A stretch of 43,297 bases of DNA from JAUWVG01 sp964633715 (GTDB lineage Bacteria > Acidobacteriota > Aminicenantia > Aminicenantales > Aminicenantaceae). A program made the translations under genes and the position numbers. The first letter of the stretch is position 1. Each line of letters starts with the position of its first letter. Below the pieces are notes generated by a model. It made no database searches. It saw only the letters and a list, made by a program, of their open reading frames with translations, and was not told the origin of the DNA. Shown here piece after piece: positions 26,168 to 35,306 of the stretch. Where the stretch lies: the NCBI GenBank assembly GCA_964633715.1, contig CAZWHQ010000041.1:1-43297 (forward strand), written 5' to 3'.

Positions 26168-27364
26168 TTGAGAAAAATAAAGTTTGTTCTGATTTCTGTG
26201 AGCATCTTGTGGTTTTTTTTGAGCGCTTTCCCCTGTGAATATAACATCCGTGATGCGGCCTTTGTGAATCTGGACGATCTCCTCTACAGGCTTTACTTTT
26301 TTATCGATGATAAGACCCCGGAGAAAATCATAGAGGCGTTCAAGGAAGAATCCCGGCGTGTGATCACTGGAAGTAATATTTTTCCTGTGATTGTACATAT
26401 TTCCAGGGATCGAGATCACAAAGCGATGGAGTACTTTCGGTTCTGGGATCTTCAGGACCCGCCTGCACTCATCCTGACATCACCTGACCAGCGGACCCTG
26501 CCTCTCCATATTCCCAATGACAAAACAGTCAACCGGGATTCCATACAGAAAGTGCTTCACAATGTTGTCTTTTCATCGGTCCGCGAAGAAATCCTGGCTC
26601 ACATCGTTAAGGCCTATGCGGTGTTGATATTGATCGAAGGCTCGAATCCGGAGGAAAACCGTTCGGCTTTCGAGAAAATCAAACAAGTGGCCCAAAAAAT
26701 AAACTCGGTGATGAGCCAATTGCCCAAACGGATCGAAGCCCCGCCCCACATCATCGTTTTTCCTCAAAACAGAACAACGGAAGAAAAAATCTTTCTCTGG
26801 AGTTTAGATCTTAACACAGAGGATATGGACCGGGCCAGAATTGCAGTGCTATTTGGACGCGGCCGCCTCTTCTATTCCCCTTTTGAAAGCACGTTGGCAA
26901 GCGTTTCTGAAATCACTGACATGTTGACAATCATCGGTTTGTCCTGTGACTGCGGATTGGATAAAAGGGATTTGATTGGACAGAGTATTCCCCTCAGATG
27001 GGATGAAAGTTTGCAGAAAGACGTTGTGAAATACCTTGGTTTTGATGCCGAAAATCCCATGCTCAAACGTGAGATTGCCGGCATCCTTACGGAAAACAAT
27101 CTGGATACGGAATCGGGAGAAGTGTTGAGCGGGCCTCTCAGGGAGCTTGGTCAGTACCGGGAAAAGGTGCTGGCTTTTAGCAAAAAGCTGGGTTCATCCA
27201 GGATTTCACCTGCCCTCTCCCAGAGCCTGAGTCCTCAACCTTCAGGGAAGTCTCGCTCCGGTTTTAATACCCTCGTCCTGTTCCTCCTTGTTGGATTTGT
27301 CCTGACCGGTGTCCTCGTGGGAGCGATCTATATAAGGATTCGAGCAAAGCGGGACAAACAATGA
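26168..27364 (+). CDS. Membrane-anchored periplasmic protein, first gene of the ABC/propeller operon
   Basis: A ~398-residue protein with an N-terminal signal sequence (RKIKFVLISVSILWFFLSAF), a large extracytoplasmic region, and a C-terminal anchor (about 372-392, LVLFLLVGFVLTGVLVGAIY) followed by a basic end. The centre has alternating strand-helix segments (AYAVLILIEGSNPEEN, RARIAVLFGRGRLFYSPFES) and a CDCGLDKRDLIGQSIPLRWD block with two close cysteines, suggesting a thioredoxin-like or related alpha/beta fold; this is inferred. I cannot name a family. Its stop overlaps the permease ATG by 4 nt. TTG at 26168 is preferred because it gives a compact signal peptide; another TTG at 26108 is possible. 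Neither has a good SD. Confidence 0.7.
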   Translation: MRKIKFVLISVSILWFFLSAFPCEYNIRDAAFVNLDDLLYRLYFFIDDKTPEKIIEAFKEESRRVITGSNIFPVIVHISRDRDHKAMEYFRFWDLQDPPALILTSPDQRTLPLHIPNDKTVNRDSIQKVLHNVVFSSVREEILAHIVKAYAVLILIEGSNPEENRSAFEKIKQVAQKINSVMSQLPKRIEAPPHIIVFPQNRTTEEKIFLWSLDLNTEDMDRARIAVLFGRGRLFYSPFESTLASVSEITDMLTIIGLSCDCGLDKRDLIGQSIPLRWDESLQKDVVKYLGFDAENPMLKREIAGILTENNLDTESGEVLSGPLRELGQYREKVLAFSKKLGSSRISPALSQSLSPQPSGKSRSGFNTLVLFLLVGFVLTGVLVGAIYIRIRAKRDKQ

Positions 27365-28512
27365 CAATATTCCTGCAGATCGTTCGTGAGATCCGCTTTC
27401 GGAAGACAAATTTTTTCCTGGGCTTGACCGCCATCCTGCTGGCAACCGCTCTATTTGTTGCTTTTTTTTCTGCTGGAGAAGCATCCAAAAGAGAGACCAC
27501 GCGGCTGATGCGGGATATAGGATTCAATCTAAGGGTTATACCCCGGGAGACCGATATGGAGAAATTCTGGATCACCGGATTCTCCCAGTATTTCATGCCG
27601 GAACACTATGTGTATGACTTGGCCAATCATCCGGGGATTTCGTATAATCATCTGACTGCCACTCTTCAAAAAACCATTACTTGGGCAGGTCAGAGGGTTA
27701 TCTTGACCGGAATGGCTCCTGAGGTCATCCCTCCGGGGCGAACCAGCTCCCGAATGACATTTTCCATTGAATTGGGAACGGTTTATGTCGGGTATGAACC
27801 GGCAAAAAATCTCGGACTTCAGCTTGGTGATATCATCGAGATCGAAAACCTTCCATTGACCGTTGTTCGAAACCTGTCTGAAACCGGGAGCCGCGATGAT
27901 GTCCGGATATACGGGCACTTAAAAGACATCCAGAATATATTGGATATGACCGGGCGTATAAACGAGATCAAGGCTTTACAGTGCATGTGTGTTGGTGAGT
28001 ACGATCAACTGGATTCGCTGGAACAGTTAAGGGCACAGCTTAGAGATGTCCTTCCTGATGCCAAAGTGATACTGATGCAGTCCATTGCGACGGCCCGTCA
28101 AGAGCAGCGTATAATGGCGGAACGGTATTTCAGTTATATTTTTCCTCTGTTGCTCTTTGCCGCTATGGCCTGGATCGGTATTCTGGCCTATTTGAATGTC
28201 CGTGAACGCAGACACGAAATCGGAATTTTGCGGGCTATAGGGTACAGCTCCAGGAAAATAGCGTTTCTCTTTCTGGGAAAGGGGGCGGTTATAGGTTTTG
28301 CCGGCGCGGCCTTAGGATTTTTTTTAGGAACAATGCTCTCAGTCAAATTTGGTCCCCAAATCTTCAAGATCACTGCGGCCTCGATAAAACTTGAAATGGA
28401 GCTGCTCATCTGGTCGCTTCTGGGAGCTCCCCTGGTTTGTGCCGTGGCGGTGATGATTCCAACCTTGCTGGGTGTCTACCAGGATCCAGCCGAAACATTG
28501 AGGGAAGAGTAG
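27361..28512 (+). CDS. ABC transporter permease, FtsX/MacB type
   Basis: 383 residues with the MacB/FtsX architecture: one N-terminal membrane helix (about 17-36), a ~210-residue periplasmic domain (about 40-250) and three C-terminal helices. The FtsX signature RRHEIGILRAIGYSSRKIAFLFLGKGAVIGFAG-like region lies between helices 2 and 3, and the protein ends DPAETLREE as in many MacB-type permeases. Such mechanotransmission transporters do not pass substrate through the bilayer; they couple ATP hydrolysis to periplasmic work such as lipoprotein release, efflux through TolC or cell-wall enzyme activation. It overlaps the preceding gene by ATGA, and the ATPase gene starts 2 nt downstream. It probably works as a dimer with that ATPase. 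Confidence 0.9.
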   Translation: MTIFLQIVREIRFRKTNFFLGLTAILLATALFVAFFSAGEASKRETTRLMRDIGFNLRVIPRETDMEKFWITGFSQYFMPEHYVYDLANHPGISYNHLTATLQKTITWAGQRVILTGMAPEVIPPGRTSSRMTFSIELGTVYVGYEPAKNLGLQLGDIIEIENLPLTVVRNLSETGSRDDVRIYGHLKDIQNILDMTGRINEIKALQCMCVGEYDQLDSLEQLRAQLRDVLPDAKVILMQSIATARQEQRIMAERYFSYIFPLLLFAAMAWIGILAYLNVRERRHEIGILRAIGYSSRKIAFLFLGKGAVIGFAGAALGFFLGTMLSVKFGPQIFKITAASIKLEMELLIWSLLGAPLVCAVAVMIPTLLGVYQDPAETLREE

Positions 28513-28514
28513 GC

Positions 28515-29186
28515 GTGATAGTTCTAAAAAAGGTGAGCAAGCATTACAAAAAGCCCGGGGGAATCGTTAAAGCTCTGGACAAAATCGATCTTAAAATCCA
28601 ACACAATGAATTTATAGCCATAGGCGGACCGAGCGGGAGTGGTAAAACCACTCTTCTTCTGACTATTGGCGGAATGCTCCGGCCCACGAGCGGACGGCTC
28701 ACTGTGGCAGGGATGGATCCTTATAATATAGATCACAAAAACAAGTTCAAATTCAGGGCTGAAAAGATCGGTTTTGTGTTTCAGCTTTTTCACCTCATTC
28801 CCTATTTGACTGTGGTCGAAAACGTCCTGCTGCCTTCGGGTTATGCAGGCGGCGGTACACAAGGATTTAAGCTCAGAGCCCGGGCTCTTCTGAAACAGCT
28901 GAACCTCGAGGATCGCTCCGCTTTTTATCCGGCCCAACTTAGTGCTGGAGAAAAGCAGCGTGCTGCCATAGCCAGGGCAATGCTTAAAAAGCCGGAAATT
29001 ATACTGGCCGATGAACCCACGGGGAACCTGGATCCAGAGAATGCAGCCATTATTGCCAGATGTCTGGCAGAAGTTCATCAAGAGGGCTGCACAGTTATCG
29101 TTGTCACCCACGGGAAGGACTGTGATACCTATGCTGGGAGGATCATCAGCTTGGATTTAGGTCGGATCAGTTCAAAACGTGAATAA
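28515..29186 (+). CDS. ABC transporter ATP-binding protein, LolD/MacB type
   Basis: A 223-residue ATPase with all motifs: Walker A GPSGSGKTTLL, Q-loop VFQLFHLIPYLTVVENV, signature LSAGEKQRAAIARAM, Walker B IILADEPTGNLD and H-loop VVTHGKD. Similar in length and sequence to LolD, FtsE and MacB N-terminal ATPases that energise FtsX-fold permeases. The GTG start is chosen because it lies 2 nt after the permease stop, preceded by the purine-rich GAGGGAAGAG. An earlier in-frame start would overlap the permease by 78 nt and lacks support. Partner: the permease immediately upstream. Confidence 0.93.
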   Translation: MIVLKKVSKHYKKPGGIVKALDKIDLKIQHNEFIAIGGPSGSGKTTLLLTIGGMLRPTSGRLTVAGMDPYNIDHKNKFKFRAEKIGFVFQLFHLIPYLTVVENVLLPSGYAGGGTQGFKLRARALLKQLNLEDRSAFYPAQLSAGEKQRAAIARAMLKKPEIILADEPTGNLDPENAAIIARCLAEVHQEGCTVIVVTHGKDCDTYAGRIISLDLGRISSKRE

Positions 29187-29215
29187 CCCATTTCTATAGA
29201 ATGGAGGTAAACGGA

Positions 29216-32200
29216 ATGTCTCAAAAAAAATGTGCTGGTAATACCTGCAGAAGACATAGAAAAAGAGGATCCTTTCTTTTCATCTTGGGTCTGATTCTGG
29301 TCCTATTGAGTGTGTGCGGGCCGGGAGACAGGACTGGGAGTGGCTGGGTGACATTTCGTTATGACAGAACCCACAGCGGGTATTCGACGGAGACACTCCC
29401 CATTCCTCTGACTCTCAAGTGGTCCTTCCAGCCGTCCCAATCACCGCGGCCGGCCTGGCCGGAGCCTGGAGAAGAAATGGAGAGGATGCAGATGGATAAC
29501 GCATTTTATACGTCTGTTGCCTACGGTATGGTCTTTTTTGGATCTTCCCTGGACCATAAAATTTGGGCGTTGGAAGCAGCTACCGGCAAAGAAAAGTGGC
29601 ATTATTTTACCGACGGGCCTGTCCGTTATGCCCCGACGATTGCCGACGGCAGAATTTATGCAGGTTCTGACGACGGATATGTCACGTGTCTGAGCGCCAG
29701 AAATGGAAAACTTATATGGAAATATCGGGCTGGGCCCGGCTCTGAAAGGCTTATAGGAAATGGGAGTATGATCTCTCTCTGGCCAGTCAGAACAAATGTT
29801 CTCGTGGATGAGGGGATCGTCTATTTTGGTGCCGGTGTGTTTCCCTATGAAGGGATTTACATCTGTGCGTTGGATGCGCGTGACGGTTCGATCGTCTGGA
29901 AAAACGATACTATAGGGGATCAGGAGCACGAATTGGCCTTTGGTGGGATTTCCCCCCAGGGTTATCTGGTGGCCTCCGATGGGATCTTGTATGTGCCTTC
30001 CAGCCGTGCTATGCCGGCCGCTTTTGACAAAAAAAATGGAGACTTTCTCTATTATCTTGATCCAGGCGGAAAGATCGGCGGAACCTGGGCGGTTCTCGAC
30101 AGAGAGAATCTCATAGCGGGTGTGGATAATTCGGGGACACCTGCCAAGAGAGCCTATGATCAGAGAACAGGAGAACAAAAAGAAGACATGCATGTCTGGT
30201 TTCCGGGAATTGATCTGGTGATCACGCCCGACACTTCTTACACACTGACCCAAGAAGGCATCTATGCCCTGAATCGGCACGCTTATCTGAGTCTGCAGAA
30301 GAACCAGGTCAAAGACATTCGTCAAAAACGGGAAGATCTCAGAGCCCAGCTCAGTGATATATCCAACCGCTTGGCACAAGCCGATCAAGGGACATCCGAA
30401 CAATTGATCCAACAAAGAGAAAACATCACGCAGATGATAGCTGAACTGGCAGAAGTCGAAAATCTGCTCAAGCCTGAGATGTTCCGGTGGGACATCCTTT
30501 GCCCTGACCTCAATACCATCATTCTTGCTGGAGATCATATATTTGCGGGAGGGAAAGATAAAGTCCTCGGTTTTAATGCTCAAACAGGGGAAGAGATATG
30601 GAAAACAGGGGTTCTGGGAGATGTCAAAGGTCTGTCAGCAGCGGACGGGCGTTTGTTTGTGAGCACGGATACAGGAGGTATTTTGTGCTTCGGACAGGGG
30701 GAAAGCAGTTCACACAAGCCGGGTGCCGCTCTATCTGGAGTCAACCCCTTCAGCGGCGGGAAAGAAGAAGCATTTTTCCAGGACGCGGCCGAAAACATCA
30801 TCCAGAGGACTGGCGTCAAAAGGGGCTGGGCCTTGGTTTTAGGTTGTGGATCGGGGCAACTGGCCTACGAGCTCTTGCAAAAGACGGATCTAAAGATCGT
30901 GGCTTTAACATCAGACAAGAAGAAAACAGCAGCCATAAGACACAGCTTGTCCGGGAGTGACCTTTATGGTCATCGGATCGTAGTTGCTGACTGGGATTTG
31001 GAATCACTGCCCGATTATTTTGCCAACCTTATCGTTTGTGAGGACCTGCTCACAAGCGGGACAACCGATGTTTCCCCGGAAGAGATTTTCCGAGTTCTCA
31101 AGCCCTATGGCGGGAAGGTTGTTTTCAGTCTGCCGGTCCAGTCCTCAGAACTTTCCCAGAGGGCAGATGCTGAAGAAATTTCGGTCTGGTTTGAAACCGC
31201 CGTTTCTGGCGGTCCTGTCGAAAGAACGATCGAGGATTCCTGGTTGTTTTACACCCGCGGATCTCTCGATGGGGCCGGGAACTGGACCGAGGAGTATGGA
31301 AACCCGGGGAATACAGCGTGTTCGAACGATGAGCTTGTTAAGGGCCCGTTGGGGGTTCTCTGGTTCGGAGAACCCGGCTCCAAAAAAATGATGGACCGCC
31401 ACTCTAAAAGCCAGAGTCCGCTTTCTATGGATGGACGTATGTTTATTCAGGGAGAGGAGGTGGTTATGGCTTATGATGCTTACAACGGGACTCTCCTCTG
31501 GGAAAGAGAAATTCCCGGGGCAATTCGCCCCCGGGCTGATATTGACGGCGGGAATTTTTCCATGACCTCCGATGCTCTTTTTGTGGGGGCATATGACCGC
31601 TGTTACCGGCTCGATCCGGCCACAGGAGAGACGTTATCCGAAATTAAACTTCCAGGCACAAAAGATGACGGGAGTTTTCGCTGGGCTCATGTGTCGGCAA
31701 CTGAAAACCATCTGTTTGGATCGCGCGCCGCGGCACTCCCAAGGCAATTTTTTAGCCTGCAGGAGGCCATAGTTAAAGACGGCGAATGGGTCGAAGAAAA
31801 AGATGTCCCGCCTGAGTATCTAGAACAGTACAGGATTTTACGAAATAGTTACGTGGAGCCCTCGGACGGATTGATTGAAGATTTAAAAAGATCCGGTGTG
31901 CAGTGGCTTATGATGGCTGATTTTCCTGATTGGGAAAATTACAACCTCGAAGAAGACGCTCTGACCGACCGTTTGATGGTCAGCGACATTGTCTTCGCCC
32001 TGCATCCAAAAACCGGAGAAATGCAGTGGCAGCACCAGGGGAGCCGGATCGCTCATATCACTATAAGCAAAGGCCTTGAAAATATCTTCTTTGCAGAGAG
32101 TGCTGTGACCCCGGCCGCAAAAATCCGTGCAGGCAAGGAGAGACAAAAGCTGATTGAAGAAGGGATATATGTTGAAAGCCGAGAGTTTCCTGTCCAGAGC

Positions 32201-33907
32201 AAATATCGGGACTTCCGGACGGTTTTTGCTCTGGATCAGAAAACAGGAAAGATAAAATGGTCAAAAACTCTTGATTTTACGGGTTGTGGAGGTGACACCC
32301 TCGCCTCTGCCTGTCAAAACGGCGTGCTGCTCTTTTTCTCCAGCATGGGGAGCCATGATGCTTGGCGTCATGAATCAGGAACGCTTCGCTGGAAGCGTAT
32401 GACTGCCCTGGACGCTGAAACCGGGGAAATTCTTTGGTCCCATCCCAACAACTACCGCACACGGCCTGTTATTGTGGGGAACAGGATATTTATCGAACCA
32501 CGCGTGTGCGATCTCCACACCGGAAGTATTATCACTCGGGAACACCCCATAAGCGGGCAGCCTGTTCCCTTTGAGTATCTGAGGCCCGGCCATACCTGTG
32601 CCATCTCTTCGGCTTCGGCCTCTATGTTGTTTTACAGATCTTCGACAGCCGCTGTTTTGGATTTTGAAAAAGATGATGGATTGACTCTCTTTGGAGGGAT
32701 CCGGCCGGGGTGCTGGATCAGTATGATACCTGCTGGCGGAGTTCTCCTCTTCCCGGAGGCCAGCGCCGGCTGCACCTGCTCTTTCCCGTTGCGAGGATCG
32801 GTTGTGCTCAAGCACAAATCCGGCAGGGAGCAGAAGGGTAAAGTGTTTATCACACACGGGCCTAAAACTCCTGTCAAACAATTTGCTATCAACCTAGGGG
32901 CTTCTTCCGACATGAAGGACCAAAATGGAAGAATCTGGTTTGCCTATCCCAACCCCGATACCAACTACACACAAAATCACTATCCTGATTACGGGGTAAA
33001 ATTCGATTTGAATGAAAAGGTCCTCCCGGGAATGGGATTTTACAACAAAGACTATAGACATTTGACTATTCCGGGTTCGGACAGACCCTGGCTGTATACA
33101 TCGGGCGCTATCGGAGTGACTTGGTTTGATATCCCATTAATCGATGAAGTTTGGGGTGAGAAACCAGGTCTCTATACGGTCAGACTTGGTTTTAAAGCTC
33201 CGGATGGAGATAAAAAAAAGCAGAGGGTTTTTTCCATAAACCTACAGGGAAGTGCAGGGTTGGCGGATTTTGATATCAGGGCCGAGTCTGGATCTGAAAA
33301 TAGAGTTGTGATCAAGGAATTCAGGAACATTCAGGTGGCCGGTCACCTGACGGTCGAGCTCTCTCCGCACAGCAGAGATACAGGGCTTGACAACGCACCG
33401 CTTCTCAATTTTATCGAAGTAAATAGAGAAGATGAAATTGAAACCTATGAGTTAAGTCCACCGCCAAAGCCTTTAACGGCAAGGCAATCCGAATCTATGC
33501 TCTCCGATGCCAGAATGGACTTAAAACAGAAAAAAACCGATGAGGCTCTGGAAAAATATCACTCCGTGCTCGAGAGAGCAACGAACGTCTGGGACAAAGC
33601 GCAGGCCCTTGAAGGATTAGCTGAGATCGCTTCACCGGAATCACTGCCAAAAATTGCTCCGTATTGTAAGAATCTCGATCCTGTCATTAGAGATTACAAA
33701 GACGTAGATCCTTTACTCAAAAAAAATGCGATCCAGGCTTTTCTTGCTATTGGAGATAATGTGGCACTCAGCGAAAAAGACTTGGCCTTAAAAATGATGA
33801 ATCGAGCACTCAATTTTACAGATCCTGAGGACCTGGAAACCCTTGGCCAGGTCATGACACGTATCAAAGCATTAAGAGGGGAATCCCCTTCGGGCAGTAC
33901 CCGTTAA
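29216..33907 (+). CDS. Giant exported protein: two PQQ-type propellers, methyltransferase-like domain, malectin-like domain, helical tail
   Basis: About 1563 residues. A basic N-terminus and hydrophobic helix (SFLFILGLILVLLSVC) act as signal or anchor. Residues ~45-510 form a PQQ/BamB-like propeller (IWALEAATGKEKWHY, VTCLSARNGKLIWKY, ICALDARDGSIVWKN) with an inserted coiled coil at ~350-410. Residues ~525-680 look like a class I methyltransferase: ALVLGCGSGQLAYELL is motif I, and IFRVLKPYGGKVVFSLP is the usual late strand. A second propeller spans ~710-1195 (VFALDQKTGKIKWSK, MTALDAETGEILWSH). A malectin-like beta-sandwich follows at ~1220-1410 (FAINLGASSD, GRIWFAYPNPD), then TPR/HEAT-like helices. 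GGAGG 7 nt upstream of 29216 fixes the start. Last gene of the ABC operon, so probably its surface or periplasmic client. Confidence 0.85.
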   Translation: MSQKKCAGNTCRRHRKRGSFLFILGLILVLLSVCGPGDRTGSGWVTFRYDRTHSGYSTETLPIPLTLKWSFQPSQSPRPAWPEPGEEMERMQMDNAFYTSVAYGMVFFGSSLDHKIWALEAATGKEKWHYFTDGPVRYAPTIADGRIYAGSDDGYVTCLSARNGKLIWKYRAGPGSERLIGNGSMISLWPVRTNVLVDEGIVYFGAGVFPYEGIYICALDARDGSIVWKNDTIGDQEHELAFGGISPQGYLVASDGILYVPSSRAMPAAFDKKNGDFLYYLDPGGKIGGTWAVLDRENLIAGVDNSGTPAKRAYDQRTGEQKEDMHVWFPGIDLVITPDTSYTLTQEGIYALNRHAYLSLQKNQVKDIRQKREDLRAQLSDISNRLAQADQGTSEQLIQQRENITQMIAELAEVENLLKPEMFRWDILCPDLNTIILAGDHIFAGGKDKVLGFNAQTGEEIWKTGVLGDVKGLSAADGRLFVSTDTGGILCFGQGESSSHKPGAALSGVNPFSGGKEEAFFQDAAENIIQRTGVKRGWALVLGCGSGQLAYELLQKTDLKIVALTSDKKKTAAIRHSLSGSDLYGHRIVVADWDLESLPDYFANLIVCEDLLTSGTTDVSPEEIFRVLKPYGGKVVFSLPVQSSELSQRADAEEISVWFETAVSGGPVERTIEDSWLFYTRGSLDGAGNWTEEYGNPGNTACSNDELVKGPLGVLWFGEPGSKKMMDRHSKSQSPLSMDGRMFIQGEEVVMAYDAYNGTLLWEREIPGAIRPRADIDGGNFSMTSDALFVGAYDRCYRLDPATGETLSEIKLPGTKDDGSFRWAHVSATENHLFGSRAAALPRQFFSLQEAIVKDGEWVEEKDVPPEYLEQYRILRNSYVEPSDGLIEDLKRSGVQWLMMADFPDWENYNLEEDALTDRLMVSDIVFALHPKTGEMQWQHQGSRIAHITISKGLENIFFAESAVTPAAKIRAGKERQKLIEEGIYVESREFPVQSKYRDFRTVFALDQKTGKIKWSKTLDFTGCGGDTLASACQNGVLLFFSSMGSHDAWRHESGTLRWKRMTALDAETGEILWSHPNNYRTRPVIVGNRIFIEPRVCDLHTGSIITREHPISGQPVPFEYLRPGHTCAISSASASMLFYRSSTAAVLDFEKDDGLTLFGGIRPGCWISMIPAGGVLLFPEASAGCTCSFPLRGSVVLKHKSGREQKGKVFITHGPKTPVKQFAINLGASSDMKDQNGRIWFAYPNPDTNYTQNHYPDYGVKFDLNEKVLPGMGFYNKDYRHLTIPGSDRPWLYTSGAIGVTWFDIPLIDEVWGEKPGLYTVRLGFKAPDGDKKKQRVFSINLQGSAGLADFDIRAESGSENRVVIKEFRNIQVAGHLTVELSPHSRDTGLDNAPLLNFIEVNREDEIETYELSPPPKPLTARQSESMLSDARMDLKQKKTDEALEKYHSVLERATNVWDKAQALEGLAEIASPESLPKIAPYCKNLDPVIRDYKDVDPLLKKNAIQAFLAIGDNVALSEKDLALKMMNRALNFTDPEDLETLGQVMTRIKALRGESPSGSTR

Positions 33908-35085
33908 TTCAATAATTCTCTTCCTGATGAAATTTTCAAGCAGAAGAATGAATCATTTTCCCACAATAGAGCCTCGCCCTGTGATCCTTTATATATACCT
34001 GTATCAATTGCATAGACCAATCCACCGTAAAGACTTGTGATTTCGTCCATGATTGTGTGTCCAACAACAATTGTGCTTGCACCATAAAAATCCAGGATTG
34101 CCTTTACTTGATCTTCATCTGCCATTGGGATCTCCTTCCAGTCCTGGATATAACCACGATACCACAAAGGGCCATTATATCCATACAGGAACTGCAGTTC
34201 TTCGTCCAATTGAATGATATAATCTCGAGCGTCAAGTGAATTACGAATCCGTTCATTAACCGTTTGTATTCTGTAGTCACGTTTTAGGAGTTCCGGTGAA
34301 ATACCTGCGTGAACAAATATAATGTCATTAATCTTCTCTATCACGTTTTTGGTTCTGAGCCAACGGCCTAGTTCTGTTTCTGGCCCATACAAATCAGAGA
34401 CTTTGATTTTCAGCTCCCGGGAAACAACTTGAGTGTACTTTTCATTGACATACCTATTGTCTCCTCTCAGAACCATGATTTCGTGATTACCCAACAAAAA
34501 ATGAACATAACCTCCATCCTGTCTTGCTTCTTTTTCCAACTGGTGGACAAACCAAAGCGCCTCATTAACACCTGATCCTCGATCAAAAATGTCTCCAGTG
34601 ATCACCAAATGACCATTTCCCCAGTTCCAGTCTAAATCGCCGTCTATTATTTCGAATTCAAGAAGGAGGTTGATGAAACTGTCAAAACTTCCGTGAATGT
34701 CACCAATTGCAACAATTTTGGATGCTCCAGAAAAATTATCAGACTCTGGTACAGAAGGATGTGCTGAAATGGAGTACGTATCTGAGTATTGTTCACATGA
34801 ATCCGCTATTTCCATAGAATCCTTTATTTCATACTGTTGGGAGATCTTTTGGTCATCACATACGTATTGGGCAACAACACGATTATCCATCCAGAATACA
34901 TAGGGTCCATCACTTACTGGAGCAGATTCATCTGAGGTTTGACCTGAAGCGATTTTAACCGATTCAGTTCCGTGTTTTTCTTCATAAACATTTTTTACTA
35001 GGAAAAAAGATTCCACCAAACAGATGGCAATCAATACACTGAAAAGTATTCTTCTTTTTATTTTTTCCAATTTAGCCTCATTCAA
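33904..35085 (-). CDS. Membrane-anchored PPP-type metallophosphoesterase (Shelphs-like)
   Basis: A 393-residue protein with an N-terminal membrane helix (about 11-28, RILFSVLIAICLVESFFLV), a variable linker (30-120) and a calcineurin-like phosphatase domain. The metal and phosphate motifs are complete: GDIHGSFDSF, GDIFDRGSGVNEALW, GNHEIMVLRGDNRYV, FVHAGISPELL and VVGHT. The GDxHG, GDxxDRG and GNHE spacing and Tyr-containing insert resemble Shewanella-like PPP phosphatases, known to dephosphorylate Ser/Thr or Tyr. The catalytic domain should face the periplasm given a positive-inside start. Its stop codon overlaps that of the giant gene in a shared TTAA. Substrates are unknown; the kinase at 38311 is a conceivable but topologically awkward partner. 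Confidence 0.88.
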   Translation of the reverse strand: MNEAKLEKIKRRILFSVLIAICLVESFFLVKNVYEEKHGTESVKIASGQTSDESAPVSDGPYVFWMDNRVVAQYVCDDQKISQQYEIKDSMEIADSCEQYSDTYSISAHPSVPESDNFSGASKIVAIGDIHGSFDSFINLLLEFEIIDGDLDWNWGNGHLVITGDIFDRGSGVNEALWFVHQLEKEARQDGGYVHFLLGNHEIMVLRGDNRYVNEKYTQVVSRELKIKVSDLYGPETELGRWLRTKNVIEKINDIIFVHAGISPELLKRDYRIQTVNERIRNSLDARDYIIQLDEELQFLYGYNGPLWYRGYIQDWKEIPMADEDQVKAILDFYGASTIVVGHTIMDEITSLYGGLVYAIDTGIYKGSQGEALLWENDSFFCLKISSGRELLN

Positions 35086-35199
35086 TTAAATTGATGCCTC
35101 AATATGAACAAAGTTTGCTGTCAAATGCAACATAAATTCTTATCTGGAATTATCCCACTGTCGTCTGGGCGGAATATCCAGCAGCACCTGAGTTTCATT

Positions 35200-35228
35200 T
35201 TGGATTTTTTATTCCTTATATGTATAAT
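35200..35228 (+). promoter_or_regulatory. Promoter of the C45-type lipoprotein gene
   Basis: TTGGAT (35200-35205) and TATAAT (35223-35228) are 17 bp apart, directed to the gene starting at 35307. The implied 5' UTR is about 70 nt. Confidence 0.5.
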
Positions 35229-35306
35229 TCTCGTTATATGTTCATTCCAGGGTATCTGCAGCCGAAATTGATGATTTGAGGCAACTCAGCATAGGAGGAC
35301 AGTAAG

